NCBI GenBank assembly: GCA_023390175.1
Contig: JAEWDK010000015.1
Span: 62,001 to 126,000 of the forward strand
Origin: Bacillota bacterium
Lineage (GTDB): Bacteria; Bacillota; Clostridia; Oscillospirales; Acutalibacteraceae
Length of the DNA: 64,000 nt
Direction of reading: 5' to 3'
The translations under genes and the position numbers were made by a program. This document shows, piece by piece, positions 9,079-18,664 of the stretch. How positions within the stretch are numbered: the first letter of the stretch is position 1; each line of letters begins with the position of its first letter. The notes beneath the pieces were generated by a model. That model made no database searches and was not told where the DNA came from. It saw only the letters and a list, made by a program, of their open reading frames with translations.

Positions 9079-9121
9079 CTTTACAAAGCGTTATATTTGT
9101 TATATACTTTACAAGACGTTA
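9079..9121 (+). promoter_or_regulatory. Promoter with paired 15-bp repeats upstream of the XRE regulator
   Basis: TTTACA at 9080, a 17-nt spacer and TATACT at 9103 form a promoter for the gene at 9149. CTTTACAAAGCGTTA (9079-9093) recurs as CTTTACAAGACGTTA (9107-9121), 13 of 15 identical and 28 bp apart. One copy covers the -35 box and the other follows the -10 box, a good arrangement for repression by the adjacent XRE protein. Confidence 0.6.
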
Positions 9122-9148
9122 AATTCATCCACAATTCGACAGGGGACT

Positions 9149-9859
9149 ATGCACATGAATAATAATTTTCCAAGAATTATTACTTTACTGCGAAAAGAAC
9201 GCGGATTAAGTCAAAAAAAAGCTGCCGAGGAGCTGGATGTTTCTCAGGCCCTTTTGTCGCACTATGAAAAGGGAATTCGTGAGTGCGGACTTGATTTCGT
9301 AGTAAAAGCAGCCGATTTTTACGATGTTTCCTGCGATTACCTGCTGGGAAGAACGCCGCACCGCAGCGGGGCAACCATTACGGTGAATGATATTCCCGAA
9401 CCAGACGCACTGGGGAAAGAAAACATATTAAAGGGCAGCCTGCTGCCCGTACTAAATAAAAAGCTGATTGCAAACTCGCTGAACATTATTTACAGTATTT
9501 TGCAAAAATGCGGCAATAAAGCGCTTACCACCGAAATTTCATCCTACCTTAACATTTCGGTTTATAAAAGCTTCCGCCTGCTGTATTCCGCAAATTCCAA
9601 AAATCCGCAGGGATTGTTTTCCGTACCGCTGAAGCTGAGCGGCGGCCGTTCCTGCGCCGCGCAGGACATTGCGTTGGCAAATGCCGAATGCCTGGCGTCG
9701 GGGGAAGACATTGACGAAATGCAGTGTGTTGAAAAAGGCAAAATGCCCACGATGTCACCTGAAAAGATTTCAGCCGACTATCCGTTGTTTTCCGCTTCGC
9801 TGTTCAACCTGATTCAGAATGCGGAACTGCAAATGGGAGCGAAAAAACAAACTAAATAA
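9149..9859 (+). CDS. XRE-family transcriptional regulator
   Basis: 236 residues. Residues about 8-68 form a Cro/C1-type helix-turn-helix domain (LLRKERGLSQKKAAEELDVS, then LSHYEKGIRECGLDFVVKAADFYDVSCDYLLGR), the layout seen in many Firmicute repressors. The remaining 150 residues are not recognised; they are mixed alpha-helical and may sense a ligand or drive dimerisation. The AGGGG site suits the ATG at 9149 slightly better than the one at 9155. It is transcribed alone from a promoter with paired repeats, so autorepression is likely. Target genes are not evident. Confidence 0.85.
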   Translation: MHMNNNFPRIITLLRKERGLSQKKAAEELDVSQALLSHYEKGIRECGLDFVVKAADFYDVSCDYLLGRTPHRSGATITVNDIPEPDALGKENILKGSLLPVLNKKLIANSLNIIYSILQKCGNKALTTEISSYLNISVYKSFRLLYSANSKNPQGLFSVPLKLSGGRSCAAQDIALANAECLASGEDIDEMQCVEKGKMPTMSPEKISADYPLFSASLFNLIQNAELQMGAKKQTK

Positions 9860-9884
9860 ATTATAGCATAGTACCTATAAAATG

Positions 9885-9920
9885 CAACCGGTCCGCCAAA
9901 TTGGCGGACCGGTTGTGTTT
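9885..9920. terminator. Intrinsic terminator between converging genes
   Basis: CAACCGGTCCGCCAA and TTGGCGGACCGGTTG form a long stem with a short loop, followed by GTGTTTT on the plus strand. It serves the XRE gene and may also insulate the opposing gene that ends at 9929. Confidence 0.8.
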
Positions 9921-9928
9921 TACTTGCA

Positions 9929-10342
9929 TTACAGCATGGAAGCGGTCTTTTCCCCTTTGAGTGTAAGGCTGGCGTAGCCCTTCCTCATGTACGGCAAATT
10001 AAAAATGGTGCCGGGCCGTTTTGCACTCTCCATCACCGTGTGGCAGAGCAGTTCATAAATTTTGCTTTTGTAATAAACATCATAATCGCCGGAAACCCAA
10101 ATCTGCACCGTGTAGTCAATAAAGACTAGGCCCTGTTCCATCAGGCTTTTCAAGGCCGCGCCGCGCGCTTTCACTACTTCCATGGAATCGTCCGGGTCGG
10201 TAATGCGCACATAATTGAGCGCGGTGTTCACCAGCTCCTCTTCTTCGGAATTATGAACCTCCAGCCGCACAATCGGGTACCGCTTTTCGTTTCTGACCTC
10301 TTTTAAAATCTTCTTTTCGTCTTCCGTTAAATTCAAATGCAT
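9929..10342 (-). CDS. Conserved-looking hypothetical protein
   Basis: 137 residues, not recognised. No signal peptide or membrane segment. It is acidic and helical at the start (NLTEDEKKILKEVRN), with a middle region VDYTVQIWVSGDYDVYY-like in character (FIDYTVQIWVSGDYDVYYKS) and a basic C-terminus. The start is the ATG at 10342, which has AGGAGG eight bases upstream; a longer frame to 10405 lacks a site. It lies 75 nt downstream of the GH3 gene start side on the same strand but faces away from the XRE gene. Cytoplasmic; function unknown. Confidence 0.7.
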   Translation of the reverse strand: MHLNLTEDEKKILKEVRNEKRYPIVRLEVHNSEEEELVNTALNYVRITDPDDSMEVVKARGAALKSLMEQGLVFIDYTVQIWVSGDYDVYYKSKIYELLCHTVMESAKRPGTIFNLPYMRKGYASLTLKGEKTASML

Positions 10343-10416
10343 TTGATTTACCTCCTGCTTTTTTCTGTTCTTTTCCGTGTGATAATTCTGTCGAGCCATT
10401 TTCACTGTTCATTGTA

Positions 10417-11697
10417 TCAGATTATTTCCATTTTATACTTCCATGCCAGAATCCGTAAAACGCTTTCATTCAATCGCGTTTCGCTGACGCTGCCGTTCTG
10501 AACGCCGGTATAAAGCGCATTGAAATCCTCGGTAATATTGGAGGACAAAAGGATGTCGTTGCCCGCGTTAAACGCCGTAACACAGGGGTTTTTCCCACCC
10601 GTAAAGTCGCGGATTGCATCCATAATCAGGTCATCCGTCATGATAACGCCCGTAAAGTTCAGCTGGCTGCGCAGGATATTGTGCACCTTCGGCGACAGTG
10701 AGGCCGGGCTTCCCGCATCCATGCTGTTTACGATATTGTGTGACACGAGAACACACTGTGCCCCTGCCTGAATTCCGGCAGCAAACGGCAAAAAGTCGGA
10801 TTTCGTAAACGTGCTGAAGCTGCGCTTATCGTACGCAATCCCGGTGTGGGTATCCGCATTATTCCCGTAGCCCGGAAAATGCTTCAGCGTGCAGGAAAAT
10901 TTTTGGCTGTTATAGGCATTCACCGAGGTTTTCACAAAATCCGCAGTTTGTGCCGCATCCCTGCCGAAAGCACGGTCATAAATAAAATCGGACGCATTGG
11001 TGGAAACGTCACACACCGGGGCAAGGTTTAGGTTTAGCCCCAGCTTTTTCAAAAACTGCGCTTTTTTTACAGTGTCATCGTAAATTCCATCCATACCGGA
11101 GCGTTTGAACACATACTGCGGGGAACGAAACGGCTTTTTTGCAAGCGCGGGATATTTGCTGGCGCGTACCACCGTTCCGCCTTCTTCATCACAGCAGAGA
11201 ATCATGCGCGTTTTGCTTGCGTTCTGATAGGATTTCAGCATCGCCTGCACCTGAGCCGTTGTTTTGCCCTCAAAATTTGAAGCCATCAGGCAATAACCGC
11301 CCGGCTGGTAATCCGCCGCCGTTTTGACCGCGCCGGAATCGGGGCAGCGAAAAATAAACACCTGCCCAACCTTTTCCTTTAAGGTCATCGTTTTCAGTTT
11401 TTCCTGAGCGGGGGCATTGAACTCCCCGAAAATACCTGTAACGGCCGCCGCCTGACTGCCGCTCTGTGCGGAACTCACGATTGCACTTACCGCTGTGCTG
11501 CTTACATCACTGCTTGCAGCCGTGCTGGTTTGCGCAAGCGGAACGCTCTCGGTATAGCTTTGCTTGGGAAAAAGATTGCGGTTCAGCGCAGCGTCCGCAA
11601 TCCGGTAAACGCCGTAGATTGTCGCAATGACAAACAGAATTCCCGCTGTGACAAGAAAAAATTTGCGAAGCGCGGGGTGTGGCTTCCGGTTGCTCAT
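10417..11697 (-). CDS. Membrane-anchored glycoside hydrolase family 3 (NagZ-like)
   Basis: 426 residues. Residues about 13-30 are a single hydrophobic helix followed by a Ser/Ala-rich spacer (to about 80), so the enzyme is anchored and faces outside. The GH3 barrel follows: CCDEEGGTVVRASKYP, LNLAPVCDVS, KHFPGYGNNADTHTG (where NagZ enzymes have KHFPGHG and the DSH catalytic loop) and IMTDDLIMDAI with the nucleophile aspartate. These are the motifs of beta-N-acetylglucosaminidases that trim muropeptides; the KHFPGH histidine is tyrosine here but the DTH histidine is kept. It lies just downstream of glgA, behind a hairpin. Confidence 0.85.
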   Translation of the reverse strand: MSNRKPHPALRKFFLVTAGILFVIATIYGVYRIADAALNRNLFPKQSYTESVPLAQTSTAASSDVSSTAVSAIVSSAQSGSQAAAVTGIFGEFNAPAQEKLKTMTLKEKVGQVFIFRCPDSGAVKTAADYQPGGYCLMASNFEGKTTAQVQAMLKSYQNASKTRMILCCDEEGGTVVRASKYPALAKKPFRSPQYVFKRSGMDGIYDDTVKKAQFLKKLGLNLNLAPVCDVSTNASDFIYDRAFGRDAAQTADFVKTSVNAYNSQKFSCTLKHFPGYGNNADTHTGIAYDKRSFSTFTKSDFLPFAAGIQAGAQCVLVSHNIVNSMDAGSPASLSPKVHNILRSQLNFTGVIMTDDLIMDAIRDFTGGKNPCVTAFNAGNDILLSSNITEDFNALYTGVQNGSVSETRLNESVLRILAWKYKMEII

Positions 11698-11711
11698 ATG
11701 ATTCCCCCAAA

Positions 11712-11740
11712 AGTCAATAACCTGCCGTTTTCGCGGCAGG
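11712..11740 (-). terminator. Weak hairpin between glgA and the GH3 gene
   Basis: CCTGCCG and CGGCAGG pair over a 6-nt loop, followed on the minus strand by TTATTGACTTTT. The T run is broken, so it probably only reduces readthrough from the glycogen operon. Confidence 0.5.
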
Positions 11741-11755
11741 TCGTGACATTTTATA

Positions 11756-13183
11756 TTATTCGCCCTTAATTACTTCACGGTACAGGCGAATGTACTCATT
11801 TGCCGAGCGGCCCCAGCTGAAGTCGCACTTCATCGCGCGTTCCACCAGAATGTTCCACCCTTCCTTATTCTGATAGCCCTTCAGCGCGCGGGAAACCGCG
11901 TAAAGCATGTCGCCGCTGTTATAGGTTTGGAAGGTGAAGCCGTTGCCCTCGCCGTCGCCGCTGTCCTGAATGGAATCCTTCAGGCCGCCTGTTTCGCGCA
12001 CGACCGGAATTGCGCCGTACCGCAGGGCGATCATTTGGGAAAGCCCGCACGGTTCGCTCTTGCTGGGCATCAGAAAAACATCGGCCGCGGCATAAATCTT
12101 GCGCGAAAGCTCGGGGATAAACCCAAAGCACGCACAGAGCCTTCCGGGGTATTTGATTTGCATCTCTTTAAAGAACGTTTCATACTCCCAGTCACCGGAA
12201 CCGAGAATGACAAACTGCGCGTCGGTTTCACGCATGATTTGGTCAAGCGCTTCCTTTACCAAATCAAGCCCCTTGTGCGACACCATCCTGGTAACCATGC
12301 CGATCAGCGGCACGTCGGGCTCCTGATTCAAACCCAGCCTTTCCTGCAGGCCCAGCTTGTTCTTTGCTTTTCCGCCCGGAGCGTCGGAAGAATAATTTGC
12401 GAATAAGTCCCCGTCAGTTTCCGGGTTGTAGCTGACCGTGTCGATTCCGTTCAGAATACCGGAAAGCTTCCACTGGCGTTCTTTTAAAATCCCGTCCAGA
12501 TCGTGGGAGAACCACGGGTCAAGAATTTCCTGCGCATAGGTGGGGCTTACCGTAGTGACGCGGTTGGCTGTTTCAATTCCGCCCTTGAGCAGATTGATGC
12601 AGTCGTCGTATTCCAAAACCGGCATACCGGACTGCGGAATCCCGAGTACGTCTTCCATCAGCTCTTTTCCGTATTTGCCCTGATACTGAATATTATGAAT
12701 GGTAAGGATTGTTTTTATTCCCCTGTACCAATCGTTATTAGCGTAAAATAAACTGAAATAAATCGGAATGAGCGCTGTCTGCCAGTCGTTGCAGTGAATT
12801 ACGTCCGGCCGGAAGTCAATGTAGGGAAGCATTTCAAGCGCCGCGCGGGATAAAAACGCAAAGCGCTCGGCGTCGTCATAATGGCCGTAAAGGCCGTTGC
12901 GCTTAAAATAATATTGATTGTCGATCAAATAGTAGATTACACCGCCGGACCTTGCTTCGAACACGCCGCAATACTGGCGGCGCCATGCGACCGGTACGGA
13001 AAGGCTGGTAATAAACTTCATGCTGTCGCGCAAATTCTGCGGAATATCTTCATAAAGCGGCATCACCACGCGGCAGCCAATCAGCCGGAGCCGAAGCGCC
13101 TGCGGCAGCGAGCCCGCCACATCCGCCAGCCCGCCGGTTGCGGCAAACGGCCTTGCTTCACTTGTGCAGTATAGTACTTTCAT
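11756..13183 (-). CDS. glgA: Glycogen synthase GlgA (ADP-glucose type)
   Basis: Transfers glucose from ADP-glucose to the growing alpha-1,4-glucan chain. 475 residues, the usual bacterial length. GT5 family features: TSEARPFAATGGLADVAGSL at the N-terminus (the glucosyl-donor loop, with ATGG replacing the usual KTGG), HCNDWQTALIP, TIHNIQYQGKYG, and in the C-terminal domain MPSKSEPCGLSQMIALRYG with the catalytic glutamate followed by ETGGLKD. ATG with AAGGGGGT upstream, 50 nt after glgD. Last of the four glycogen genes. Confidence 0.96.
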   Translation of the reverse strand: MKVLYCTSEARPFAATGGLADVAGSLPQALRLRLIGCRVVMPLYEDIPQNLRDSMKFITSLSVPVAWRRQYCGVFEARSGGVIYYLIDNQYYFKRNGLYGHYDDAERFAFLSRAALEMLPYIDFRPDVIHCNDWQTALIPIYFSLFYANNDWYRGIKTILTIHNIQYQGKYGKELMEDVLGIPQSGMPVLEYDDCINLLKGGIETANRVTTVSPTYAQEILDPWFSHDLDGILKERQWKLSGILNGIDTVSYNPETDGDLFANYSSDAPGGKAKNKLGLQERLGLNQEPDVPLIGMVTRMVSHKGLDLVKEALDQIMRETDAQFVILGSGDWEYETFFKEMQIKYPGRLCACFGFIPELSRKIYAAADVFLMPSKSEPCGLSQMIALRYGAIPVVRETGGLKDSIQDSGDGEGNGFTFQTYNSGDMLYAVSRALKGYQNKEGWNILVERAMKCDFSWGRSANEYIRLYREVIKGE

Positions 13184-13233
13184 TTTTATACCCCCTTAGC
13201 TGAACTGTTTTATTTTCATGAAACCGCAACGTT

Positions 13234-14349
13234 TTAAACAACGCTGCCCTTGGTGATAAACACAGGATAGGACTGGAACCCCAGAAGCGAACGGTCATTG
13301 CGGATTGCAACGTCCTTATCCATAACAACATAATTGAGTTTGCAGTTCGGCCCGATAGAGCTGTCCTGCATAATGACACAATTTTCAATTTTAGTCCCTT
13401 TTCCCACGTGAACGCCGCGGAACAGCACACTGTTTTCCACTGTTCCTTCAATGACGCAGCCATCCGCAATCAGGGAATTGGTAACGGCGGAGCCAAGCCC
13501 GTAGCGCGCCGGCATATCGTCGCGCACCTTGGTGTAAATCGGTCTATCCTTATTGAAAAGCTGTGCCCGAACCGTTGGAAGCATCAGTGACATGTTCGCG
13601 TCAAAATAGGAATTCATGGAACAGATTGTCTGCGTGTAACCCTTGAATTCATACGCGTAAACCGCATAATTCGAAATATTCCGCTGAAGGAAATCACGCT
13701 TAAAATTATAAAGGTTGCGGCTTACGCAGTCCGTGACCATTTTAATCAGCAGCTCCCGCTTGATTAAAAGCATGCCCATACCGAAATTGCATTCGCCGTC
13801 CGTTTTCGGGTTGACAAGCAGGTCGCGCACGCGGCCGTCCGGATCAATGGTGTACACCGTGGGGTCACAGAACTTTTCCGGTATTTTGCCAAAGCGATAA
13901 ACTATGGTGATGTCCGCCCCGTGCTTTATATGGTTCGAAACCACGTCCGTATAATCAATGTTGCACACTGTGTCGCTGTCGCTCAGAAGAACGAATTCCT
14001 CCCTTGAATTTGACAGAAACGCGGTGATGGAAGCCAGCGATTCAATGCGGCTGTTGGAAACGGAGCTGAGGTTGCCGAAGGGCGGCAGCATGAACAGGCC
14101 TTCCCGCTTGCGGGACAGGTCCCACGCCTTGCCGGAGCCCAGGTGATCCATCAGCGACTGATAGTTGCTTTTGGTGAGTACGCCAACCTTGTTGATGCCG
14201 GAATTGACCATGTTGGAAAGCGGAAAATCGATCATACGGTATCTGCCGCCGAACGGAACGGAGCCCATGGTTCGCTTTTCCGTCAGCTCGCGAATTTTTT
14301 CATCATGCACATTGGAGAAAATCAATCCCATTACATTGTTTCCGCGCAT
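13234..14349 (-). CDS. glgD: GlgD, glucose-1-phosphate adenylyltransferase paralogue subunit
   Basis: 371 residues of the nucleotidyltransferase plus left-handed beta-helix type. It resembles GlgC but the N-terminal nucleotide loop is degenerate (NNVMGLIFSNVHDEKIRELT, lacking the G-G-x-G-x-R-L pattern), which is typical of GlgD, the regulatory partner of GlgC in Firmicutes. The C-terminus carries hexapeptide-repeat-like segments (SLIADGCVIEGTVENSVLF). Its start codon overlaps the glgC stop by one base (TAATG), so the two are coupled and should be made in equal amounts. Confidence 0.93.
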   Translation of the reverse strand: MRGNNVMGLIFSNVHDEKIRELTEKRTMGSVPFGGRYRMIDFPLSNMVNSGINKVGVLTKSNYQSLMDHLGSGKAWDLSRKREGLFMLPPFGNLSSVSNSRIESLASITAFLSNSREEFVLLSDSDTVCNIDYTDVVSNHIKHGADITIVYRFGKIPEKFCDPTVYTIDPDGRVRDLLVNPKTDGECNFGMGMLLIKRELLIKMVTDCVSRNLYNFKRDFLQRNISNYAVYAYEFKGYTQTICSMNSYFDANMSLMLPTVRAQLFNKDRPIYTKVRDDMPARYGLGSAVTNSLIADGCVIEGTVENSVLFRGVHVGKGTKIENCVIMQDSSIGPNCKLNYVVMDKDVAIRNDRSLLGFQSYPVFITKGSVV

Positions 14350-15572
14350 TATTTCGCCGCCTCCTCTGCAAGTGTTTCCGCATCAACCATCGCCTTTGGC
14401 GGCACGGTTGTACCGGGGGCGATTACGCACCCGTCGCCGACCACGGCGACACCCCACTCATCTTTATTTTCAATGTCCTCCGGGCGCGCTCCGACTACGG
14501 CGCCCTTGCCGATGACCGCGTTTTCAGACACAATCGCGTACTGGACAATCGCGTTTTCTTCTATTCTGGAACCGGGCATAATAATGGAATCCTTTACCAC
14601 CGCGCCCGGCGCTATGTAAACACCGGCAAACAGCACGGCAAAATCAATTTCACCGTACACATTGCAGCCTTCCGCAACCAGTGAATTCTGCACCTTCGCG
14701 CCCTTGGCAATGTAGTGCGGCGGCATAACCGGATTGCGGGAATAAATTTTCCAGCTTTCCTCGCTCAGGTCAAGTTCAATGTTGGGGTTGAGCAAGTCCA
14801 TATTGGATTCCCACAGGCTGTCTATGGTTCCGACATCCTTCCAATATCCTTCAAAACGGTAGGCGAACATGCGCTCGCCGGCGTTAAGCATGGCAGGCAG
14901 CACATCCTTGCCGAAATCATTGGAGGATTTCGGGCTGGCCTCATCCGCTTCCAGATATTTACGCAGCTTGTTCCAATTAAAAACATAAATCCCCATGGAA
15001 GCCTGATTGCTTTTCGGCACCTTCGGCTTCTCATCGAACTGATAAATTGAACCGTCCTCTTTGGTGTTGAGGATTCCGAAACGCGACGCTTCCTCTAGCG
15101 GCACTTCAATAACCGCAATCGTGCAGTCCGCTTCCTTTTCCTTATGGAACGCGATCATCTTCGAGTAATCCATTTTGTAAATGTGGTCGCCGGAAAGGAC
15201 TACGACATATTCCGGATTATACCGGTCGATGTATTCTATGTTCTGATAAATCGCGTTTGCCGTCCCTTTATACCAGTCGGATTTGCGGCTGCGCTGATAC
15301 GGCGGGAGCACGCGCACCCCGGCGTTCATGCTGTCCAAATCCCAGGGCTGGCCGCTGCCGATATACTCATTTAACACCAGCGGCTGGTATTGCGTAAGCA
15401 CGCCGACCGTTTCAATACCGGAGTTCACACAGTTGGAAAGCGGAAAATCGATGATACGGTATTTTCCTCCATACGGTACCGCCGGTTTTGCAAGATTTTT
15501 TGTTAAGACTCCCAGTCTGCTGCCTTGACCGCCCGCAAGCAGCATGGCAACTACCTCTTGCTTTGGCAACAT
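14349..15572 (-). CDS. glgC: Glucose-1-phosphate adenylyltransferase GlgC
   Basis: Makes ADP-glucose and pyrophosphate from ATP and glucose-1-phosphate, the rate-setting step of glycogen synthesis. 407 residues. It has the pyrophosphorylase signature [20 protein letters not shown] near residue 14 with the essential RLxxLTxxx[25 protein letters not shown], and [12 protein letters not shown] with the metal-binding aspartate. The last third is a beta-helix with hexapeptide repeats. ATG follows AGGGAGGG and lies 1 nt after the glgB stop. Confidence 0.96.
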   Translation of the reverse strand: MLPKQEVVAMLLAGGQGSRLGVLTKNLAKPAVPYGGKYRIIDFPLSNCVNSGIETVGVLTQYQPLVLNEYIGSGQPWDLDSMNAGVRVLPPYQRSRKSDWYKGTANAIYQNIEYIDRYNPEYVVVLSGDHIYKMDYSKMIAFHKEKEADCTIAVIEVPLEEASRFGILNTKEDGSIYQFDEKPKVPKSNQASMGIYVFNWNKLRKYLEADEASPKSSNDFGKDVLPAMLNAGERMFAYRFEGYWKDVGTIDSLWESNMDLLNPNIELDLSEESWKIYSRNPVMPPHYIAKGAKVQNSLVAEGCNVYGEIDFAVLFAGVYIAPGAVVKDSIIMPGSRIEENAIVQYAIVSENAVIGKGAVVGARPEDIENKDEWGVAVVGDGCVIAPGTTVPPKAMVDAETLAEEAAK

Positions 15573-15573
15573 T

Positions 15574-17568
15574 CTAATTCCCTCCCTGTTTCTTTCTTTT
15601 GGTTTTACCGGCGTCTTTGCCGGAAGTTTCCATTTCTGCTTCCAAGACCGGAACGGTTTTCTTTGCCCTACGGCGCCTGCACTTCAGGAATATTGTGGAA
15701 AGCGGCGGCAGGGTCAGGCTGATCGACTGTTCATACCCGTGCATCGGTTTTGCAACGGTGTGAATGCTGCTGCCGTTGGTAATGCCGCTTCCTCCGTACT
15801 CCTTGCTGTCCGACGAAAAAACCTCCCCGTAAGTTCCTTCCTCCGGAATGCCGATACAATAGTTCTCCCGTTTTTCCGGCAGAAAATTGCAGACCGCAAT
15901 TACTTCATTCCCCGCTTTGTCAATCCGGCGGAACGCGATCACGCTTTGGGTATAGTCATCGTTGGAAATCCACGCAAAGCCCTCCCACGAAAAATCCACT
16001 TCCCACAGGGGAGCCGTATCAAGATAAAAATGATTTAAATCCCTGAAAAATTTCTGCTGCATGCGGTGCTGCGGGTACTGCAGCAGCAGCCAGTCAAGCC
16101 CCTGCTCGTAATTCCACTCAATAAACTGCCCGAATTCGGTTCCCATAAAAATGAGCTTTTTCCCCGGGTGGGCCATCATGTAGCACATAAACGCACGCAC
16201 CCCGGCGAACTTCTGCCCGTTTTCACCGGGCATTTTATTGAGAAGCGAGCATTTGCCATGCACCACCTCGTCATGGGAAATGGGCAGGATAAAGTTTTCG
16301 GAAAACGCATACATAAAGGAAAACGTAAGGTTGTCGTGGTTGAATTTACGGTAAACCGGGTCAAGCGACATGTAATGCAGCATATCGTTCATCCAGCCCA
16401 TATTCCATTTGTAATTGAAGCCCAGCCCGCCGCAGTAAGTCGGCCGGGAAACCATTGGCCACGAGGTGGATTCCTCCGCAATCATCATCACATTCGGGAA
16501 AAGCGAGAACACGGTTTCGTTTAACTTTTGCAGGAACGCAACCGCTTCCAGATTTTCGTTCCCGCCGTTTTTATTTGGCAGCCATTCACCGTTTTTGCGG
16601 CTGTAATCCAAATACAGCATGGACGCGACAGCGTCGGCGCGGATTCCGTCAATATGATACTTTTCCAGCCAGAACACGGCGCTGGAAATCAGGAAGCTGA
16701 TTACCTCGCTGCAGCCGAAATCGAACACCAGGGTACCCCATTCCTTATGTTCCCCTTTGCGCGGGTCGGCGTACTCATAGCACGGTGTGCCGTCAAACCG
16801 GGCGAGCCCGGCCTCATCCTTCGGAAAGTGAGCGGGAACCCAGTCCATAATTACGCCGATGCCCGCCTGATGGCACTTTTCGACGAAGCTCATAAATTCT
16901 TTCGGTTCGCCGTAGCGGGAAGTCGGAGCAAAATACCCCGTTACCTGGTAGCCCCACGAACCGTCGTAGGGGTACTCGGTAATCGGCATTAGTTCAATAT
17001 GGGTGTAACCCATCTCTTTTACATAGGGAACCAGCTCGTCGGCCAGCTTATCATAGGAAAAAACATTGCCGTCCTCAAATCTGCGCCAGGAACCCATGTG
17101 CATTTCATAAATATTAACCGGCTGGCTGTAATGCTCTTTGGCTGCTTTGTGCTTCTGCCACGCAGTGTCATTCCAGCGGTAGCCGTCGATATCGTAATAT
17201 TTGGAAGCACTGCCAGGGCGGGTTTCAAAATGGAACGCATAGGGGTCGCTTTTAAAAGTCTGCCTGCCGTCGGCGCCTTCCACGCAGAACTTATAAATCT
17301 CATATTGCTGCATTACAAACGGAAGGCAGCATTCCCAAACGCCCTCGCTGATTTTTTCCATTGGGTTTGTCTTTGGCTCCCAATCGTTAAAATCGCCCAC
17401 AATGGACACCGATTTCGCATTTGGCGCCCATACACGGCAGACCATGCACTCCTTTTGGTCCACTGTGGTTTTATGTACTCCCATGAACTCATATGCTTTG
17501 GCGTTCGTTCCCTGATGGAATAAATAAAGCGGCAGGTTCTCGGTTTTTGAAGCATTTTCTTTTTGCAT
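15574..17568 (-). CDS. glgB: 1,4-alpha-glucan branching enzyme GlgB
   Basis: Introduces alpha-1,6 branches into glycogen. About 664 residues: a CBM48 domain ([20 protein letters not shown]), then a GH13 barrel with DWVPAHFP, the nucleophile region [16 protein letters not shown], the acid/base in MIAEESTSW and the stabiliser [10 protein letters not shown]. The C-terminal tail ends in basic residues. I set the start at the ATG at 17568, nine bases after GGGAG; the frame stays open further up, but there it overlaps the promoter. First gene of the glycogen operon glgB-glgC-glgD-glgA. Confidence 0.95.
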   Translation of the reverse strand: MQKENASKTENLPLYLFHQGTNAKAYEFMGVHKTTVDQKECMVCRVWAPNAKSVSIVGDFNDWEPKTNPMEKISEGVWECCLPFVMQQYEIYKFCVEGADGRQTFKSDPYAFHFETRPGSASKYYDIDGYRWNDTAWQKHKAAKEHYSQPVNIYEMHMGSWRRFEDGNVFSYDKLADELVPYVKEMGYTHIELMPITEYPYDGSWGYQVTGYFAPTSRYGEPKEFMSFVEKCHQAGIGVIMDWVPAHFPKDEAGLARFDGTPCYEYADPRKGEHKEWGTLVFDFGCSEVISFLISSAVFWLEKYHIDGIRADAVASMLYLDYSRKNGEWLPNKNGGNENLEAVAFLQKLNETVFSLFPNVMMIAEESTSWPMVSRPTYCGGLGFNYKWNMGWMNDMLHYMSLDPVYRKFNHDNLTFSFMYAFSENFILPISHDEVVHGKCSLLNKMPGENGQKFAGVRAFMCYMMAHPGKKLIFMGTEFGQFIEWNYEQGLDWLLLQYPQHRMQQKFFRDLNHFYLDTAPLWEVDFSWEGFAWISNDDYTQSVIAFRRIDKAGNEVIAVCNFLPEKRENYCIGIPEEGTYGEVFSSDSKEYGGSGITNGSSIHTVAKPMHGYEQSISLTLPPLSTIFLKCRRRRAKKTVPVLEAEMETSGKDAGKTKRKKQGGN

Positions 17569-17617
17569 TTTAAGCAGCTCCCTTTTGGATTTCTCTTCCT
17601 GCAATTTGTTTATCCAT

Positions 17618-17645
17618 ATCATATCACAAATTGATAAAATATCAA
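17618..17645 (-). promoter_or_regulatory. Predicted promoter of the glycogen operon
   Basis: Minus strand TTGATA, a 16-nt spacer and TATGAT, about 45 nt upstream of the glgB ribosome site. The rest of the 17646-17965 gap is AT-rich and holds no convincing gene. Confidence 0.65.
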
Positions 17646-17896
17646 GCATTTTGTAATATATCTGTAATATTTGTTTGATAAAGTTCTGTTTTTTGGGTAA
17701 TTTGTTACAAAATCAGAGGTTTTCGCTTTGTAATAAGATCTTTTTCTTATCCATAGTATATCACCGGCCGCATGTCGATTTTTGTGGCTTTAACAGAAAA
17801 TAAAAACGTGTTCCCGTATTCCGTAATTCCTGCTCCGAAGCGTTCGAAATTTCGCGTAAAAAACTCCGGAATTCCATTTATTCCTTATTATTTGTA

Positions 17897-17905
17897 TGGT
17901 AAAAT
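17897..17905 (+). promoter_or_regulatory. Possible extended -10 promoter of sdaAB
   Basis: TGGTAAAAT is a TGn-extended -10 element. A TTTATT box lies 17 nt upstream of the hexamer. It sits about 60 nt before the GTG start of sdaAB. Confidence 0.4.
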
Positions 17906-17965
17906 AGATTCGTCACATAATAAATCGTATCGTAGGATAAAATTAAAAAATACGGGAGAAACGTT

Positions 17966-18634
17966 GTGAAAGAAATCAGTGTTTTCGATGTAATCGGGCC
18001 TAATATGATCGGGCCGTCCAGTTCGCATACTGCCGGCGCTTTAAAAATCGCCCTGCTCGCAGGCAAACTGGCAAGTGGCAGGATTGTTCGGGTGCGCTTT
18101 ATCCTTTACGGCTCTTTTGCAAAAACCTACAAGGGCCACGGCACGGACCGCGCGCTGCTCGGCGGAATTTTGGGGTTCAGCACGGAAGACGCACGTATTA
18201 AAGAGTCATTCCATTACGCCGATGAGGCCGGGCTGGATTATGCGTTTGAACTGAATGAAACAAATAAGGATGTTCATCCAAACACTGTGGATATCACCAT
18301 TACCAGCGAAAACGGCACGGACGTTTTCGTGCGCGGTGTTTCCACGGGCGGCGGCGACTGCCGGATTGAAAAAATCGATAATTTTGACGTTGACCTCACC
18401 GGTAACTACACAACGCTGCTGATTCGGCAGCAGGACACCTTCGGCGTTGTGGCTTACATTACAAGCTGCCTGAGCGAATATCAAATCAATATTGCCTTTA
18501 TGCGCCTTTACCGCGAAAGCAAGGGCGAAGCAGCCTATACGATTATTGAAACAGACAACGACATTCCCCCGGAGCTGGTGCAAAAAATCAAACAGCGGCA
18601 AGAGATTTCCAGCGCGATGGTAGTTAAAATATAA
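17966..18634 (+). CDS. sdaAB: L-serine dehydratase beta subunit, iron-sulfur type
   Basis: With SdaAA it deaminates L-serine to pyruvate and ammonia. 222 residues: the N-terminal half has SVFDVIGPNMIGPSSSHTAG, the substrate-contacting SSSHT motif of this family, and the C-terminal half is an ACT-like domain (TLLIRQQDTFGVVAYITSCL, then NIAFMRLYRESKGEAAYTII) that may sense serine. The start is GTG with GGGAGA eight bases upstream. sdaAA follows after 30 nt, forming a two-gene operon closed by a strong terminator. Confidence 0.94.
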   Translation: MKEISVFDVIGPNMIGPSSSHTAGALKIALLAGKLASGRIVRVRFILYGSFAKTYKGHGTDRALLGGILGFSTEDARIKESFHYADEAGLDYAFELNETNKDVHPNTVDITITSENGTDVFVRGVSTGGGDCRIEKIDNFDVDLTGNYTTLLIRQQDTFGVVAYITSCLSEYQINIAFMRLYRESKGEAAYTIIETDNDIPPELVQKIKQRQEISSAMVVKI

Positions 18635-18664
18635 CGCCCGTCACAGGGTAAAACGGAGGGCTCC

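Noticed and set aside
17772..17969. Open frame of 65 codons upstream of sdaAB
   Set aside because: No ribosome site, no recognisable features, and it overlaps the sdaAB promoter and start.
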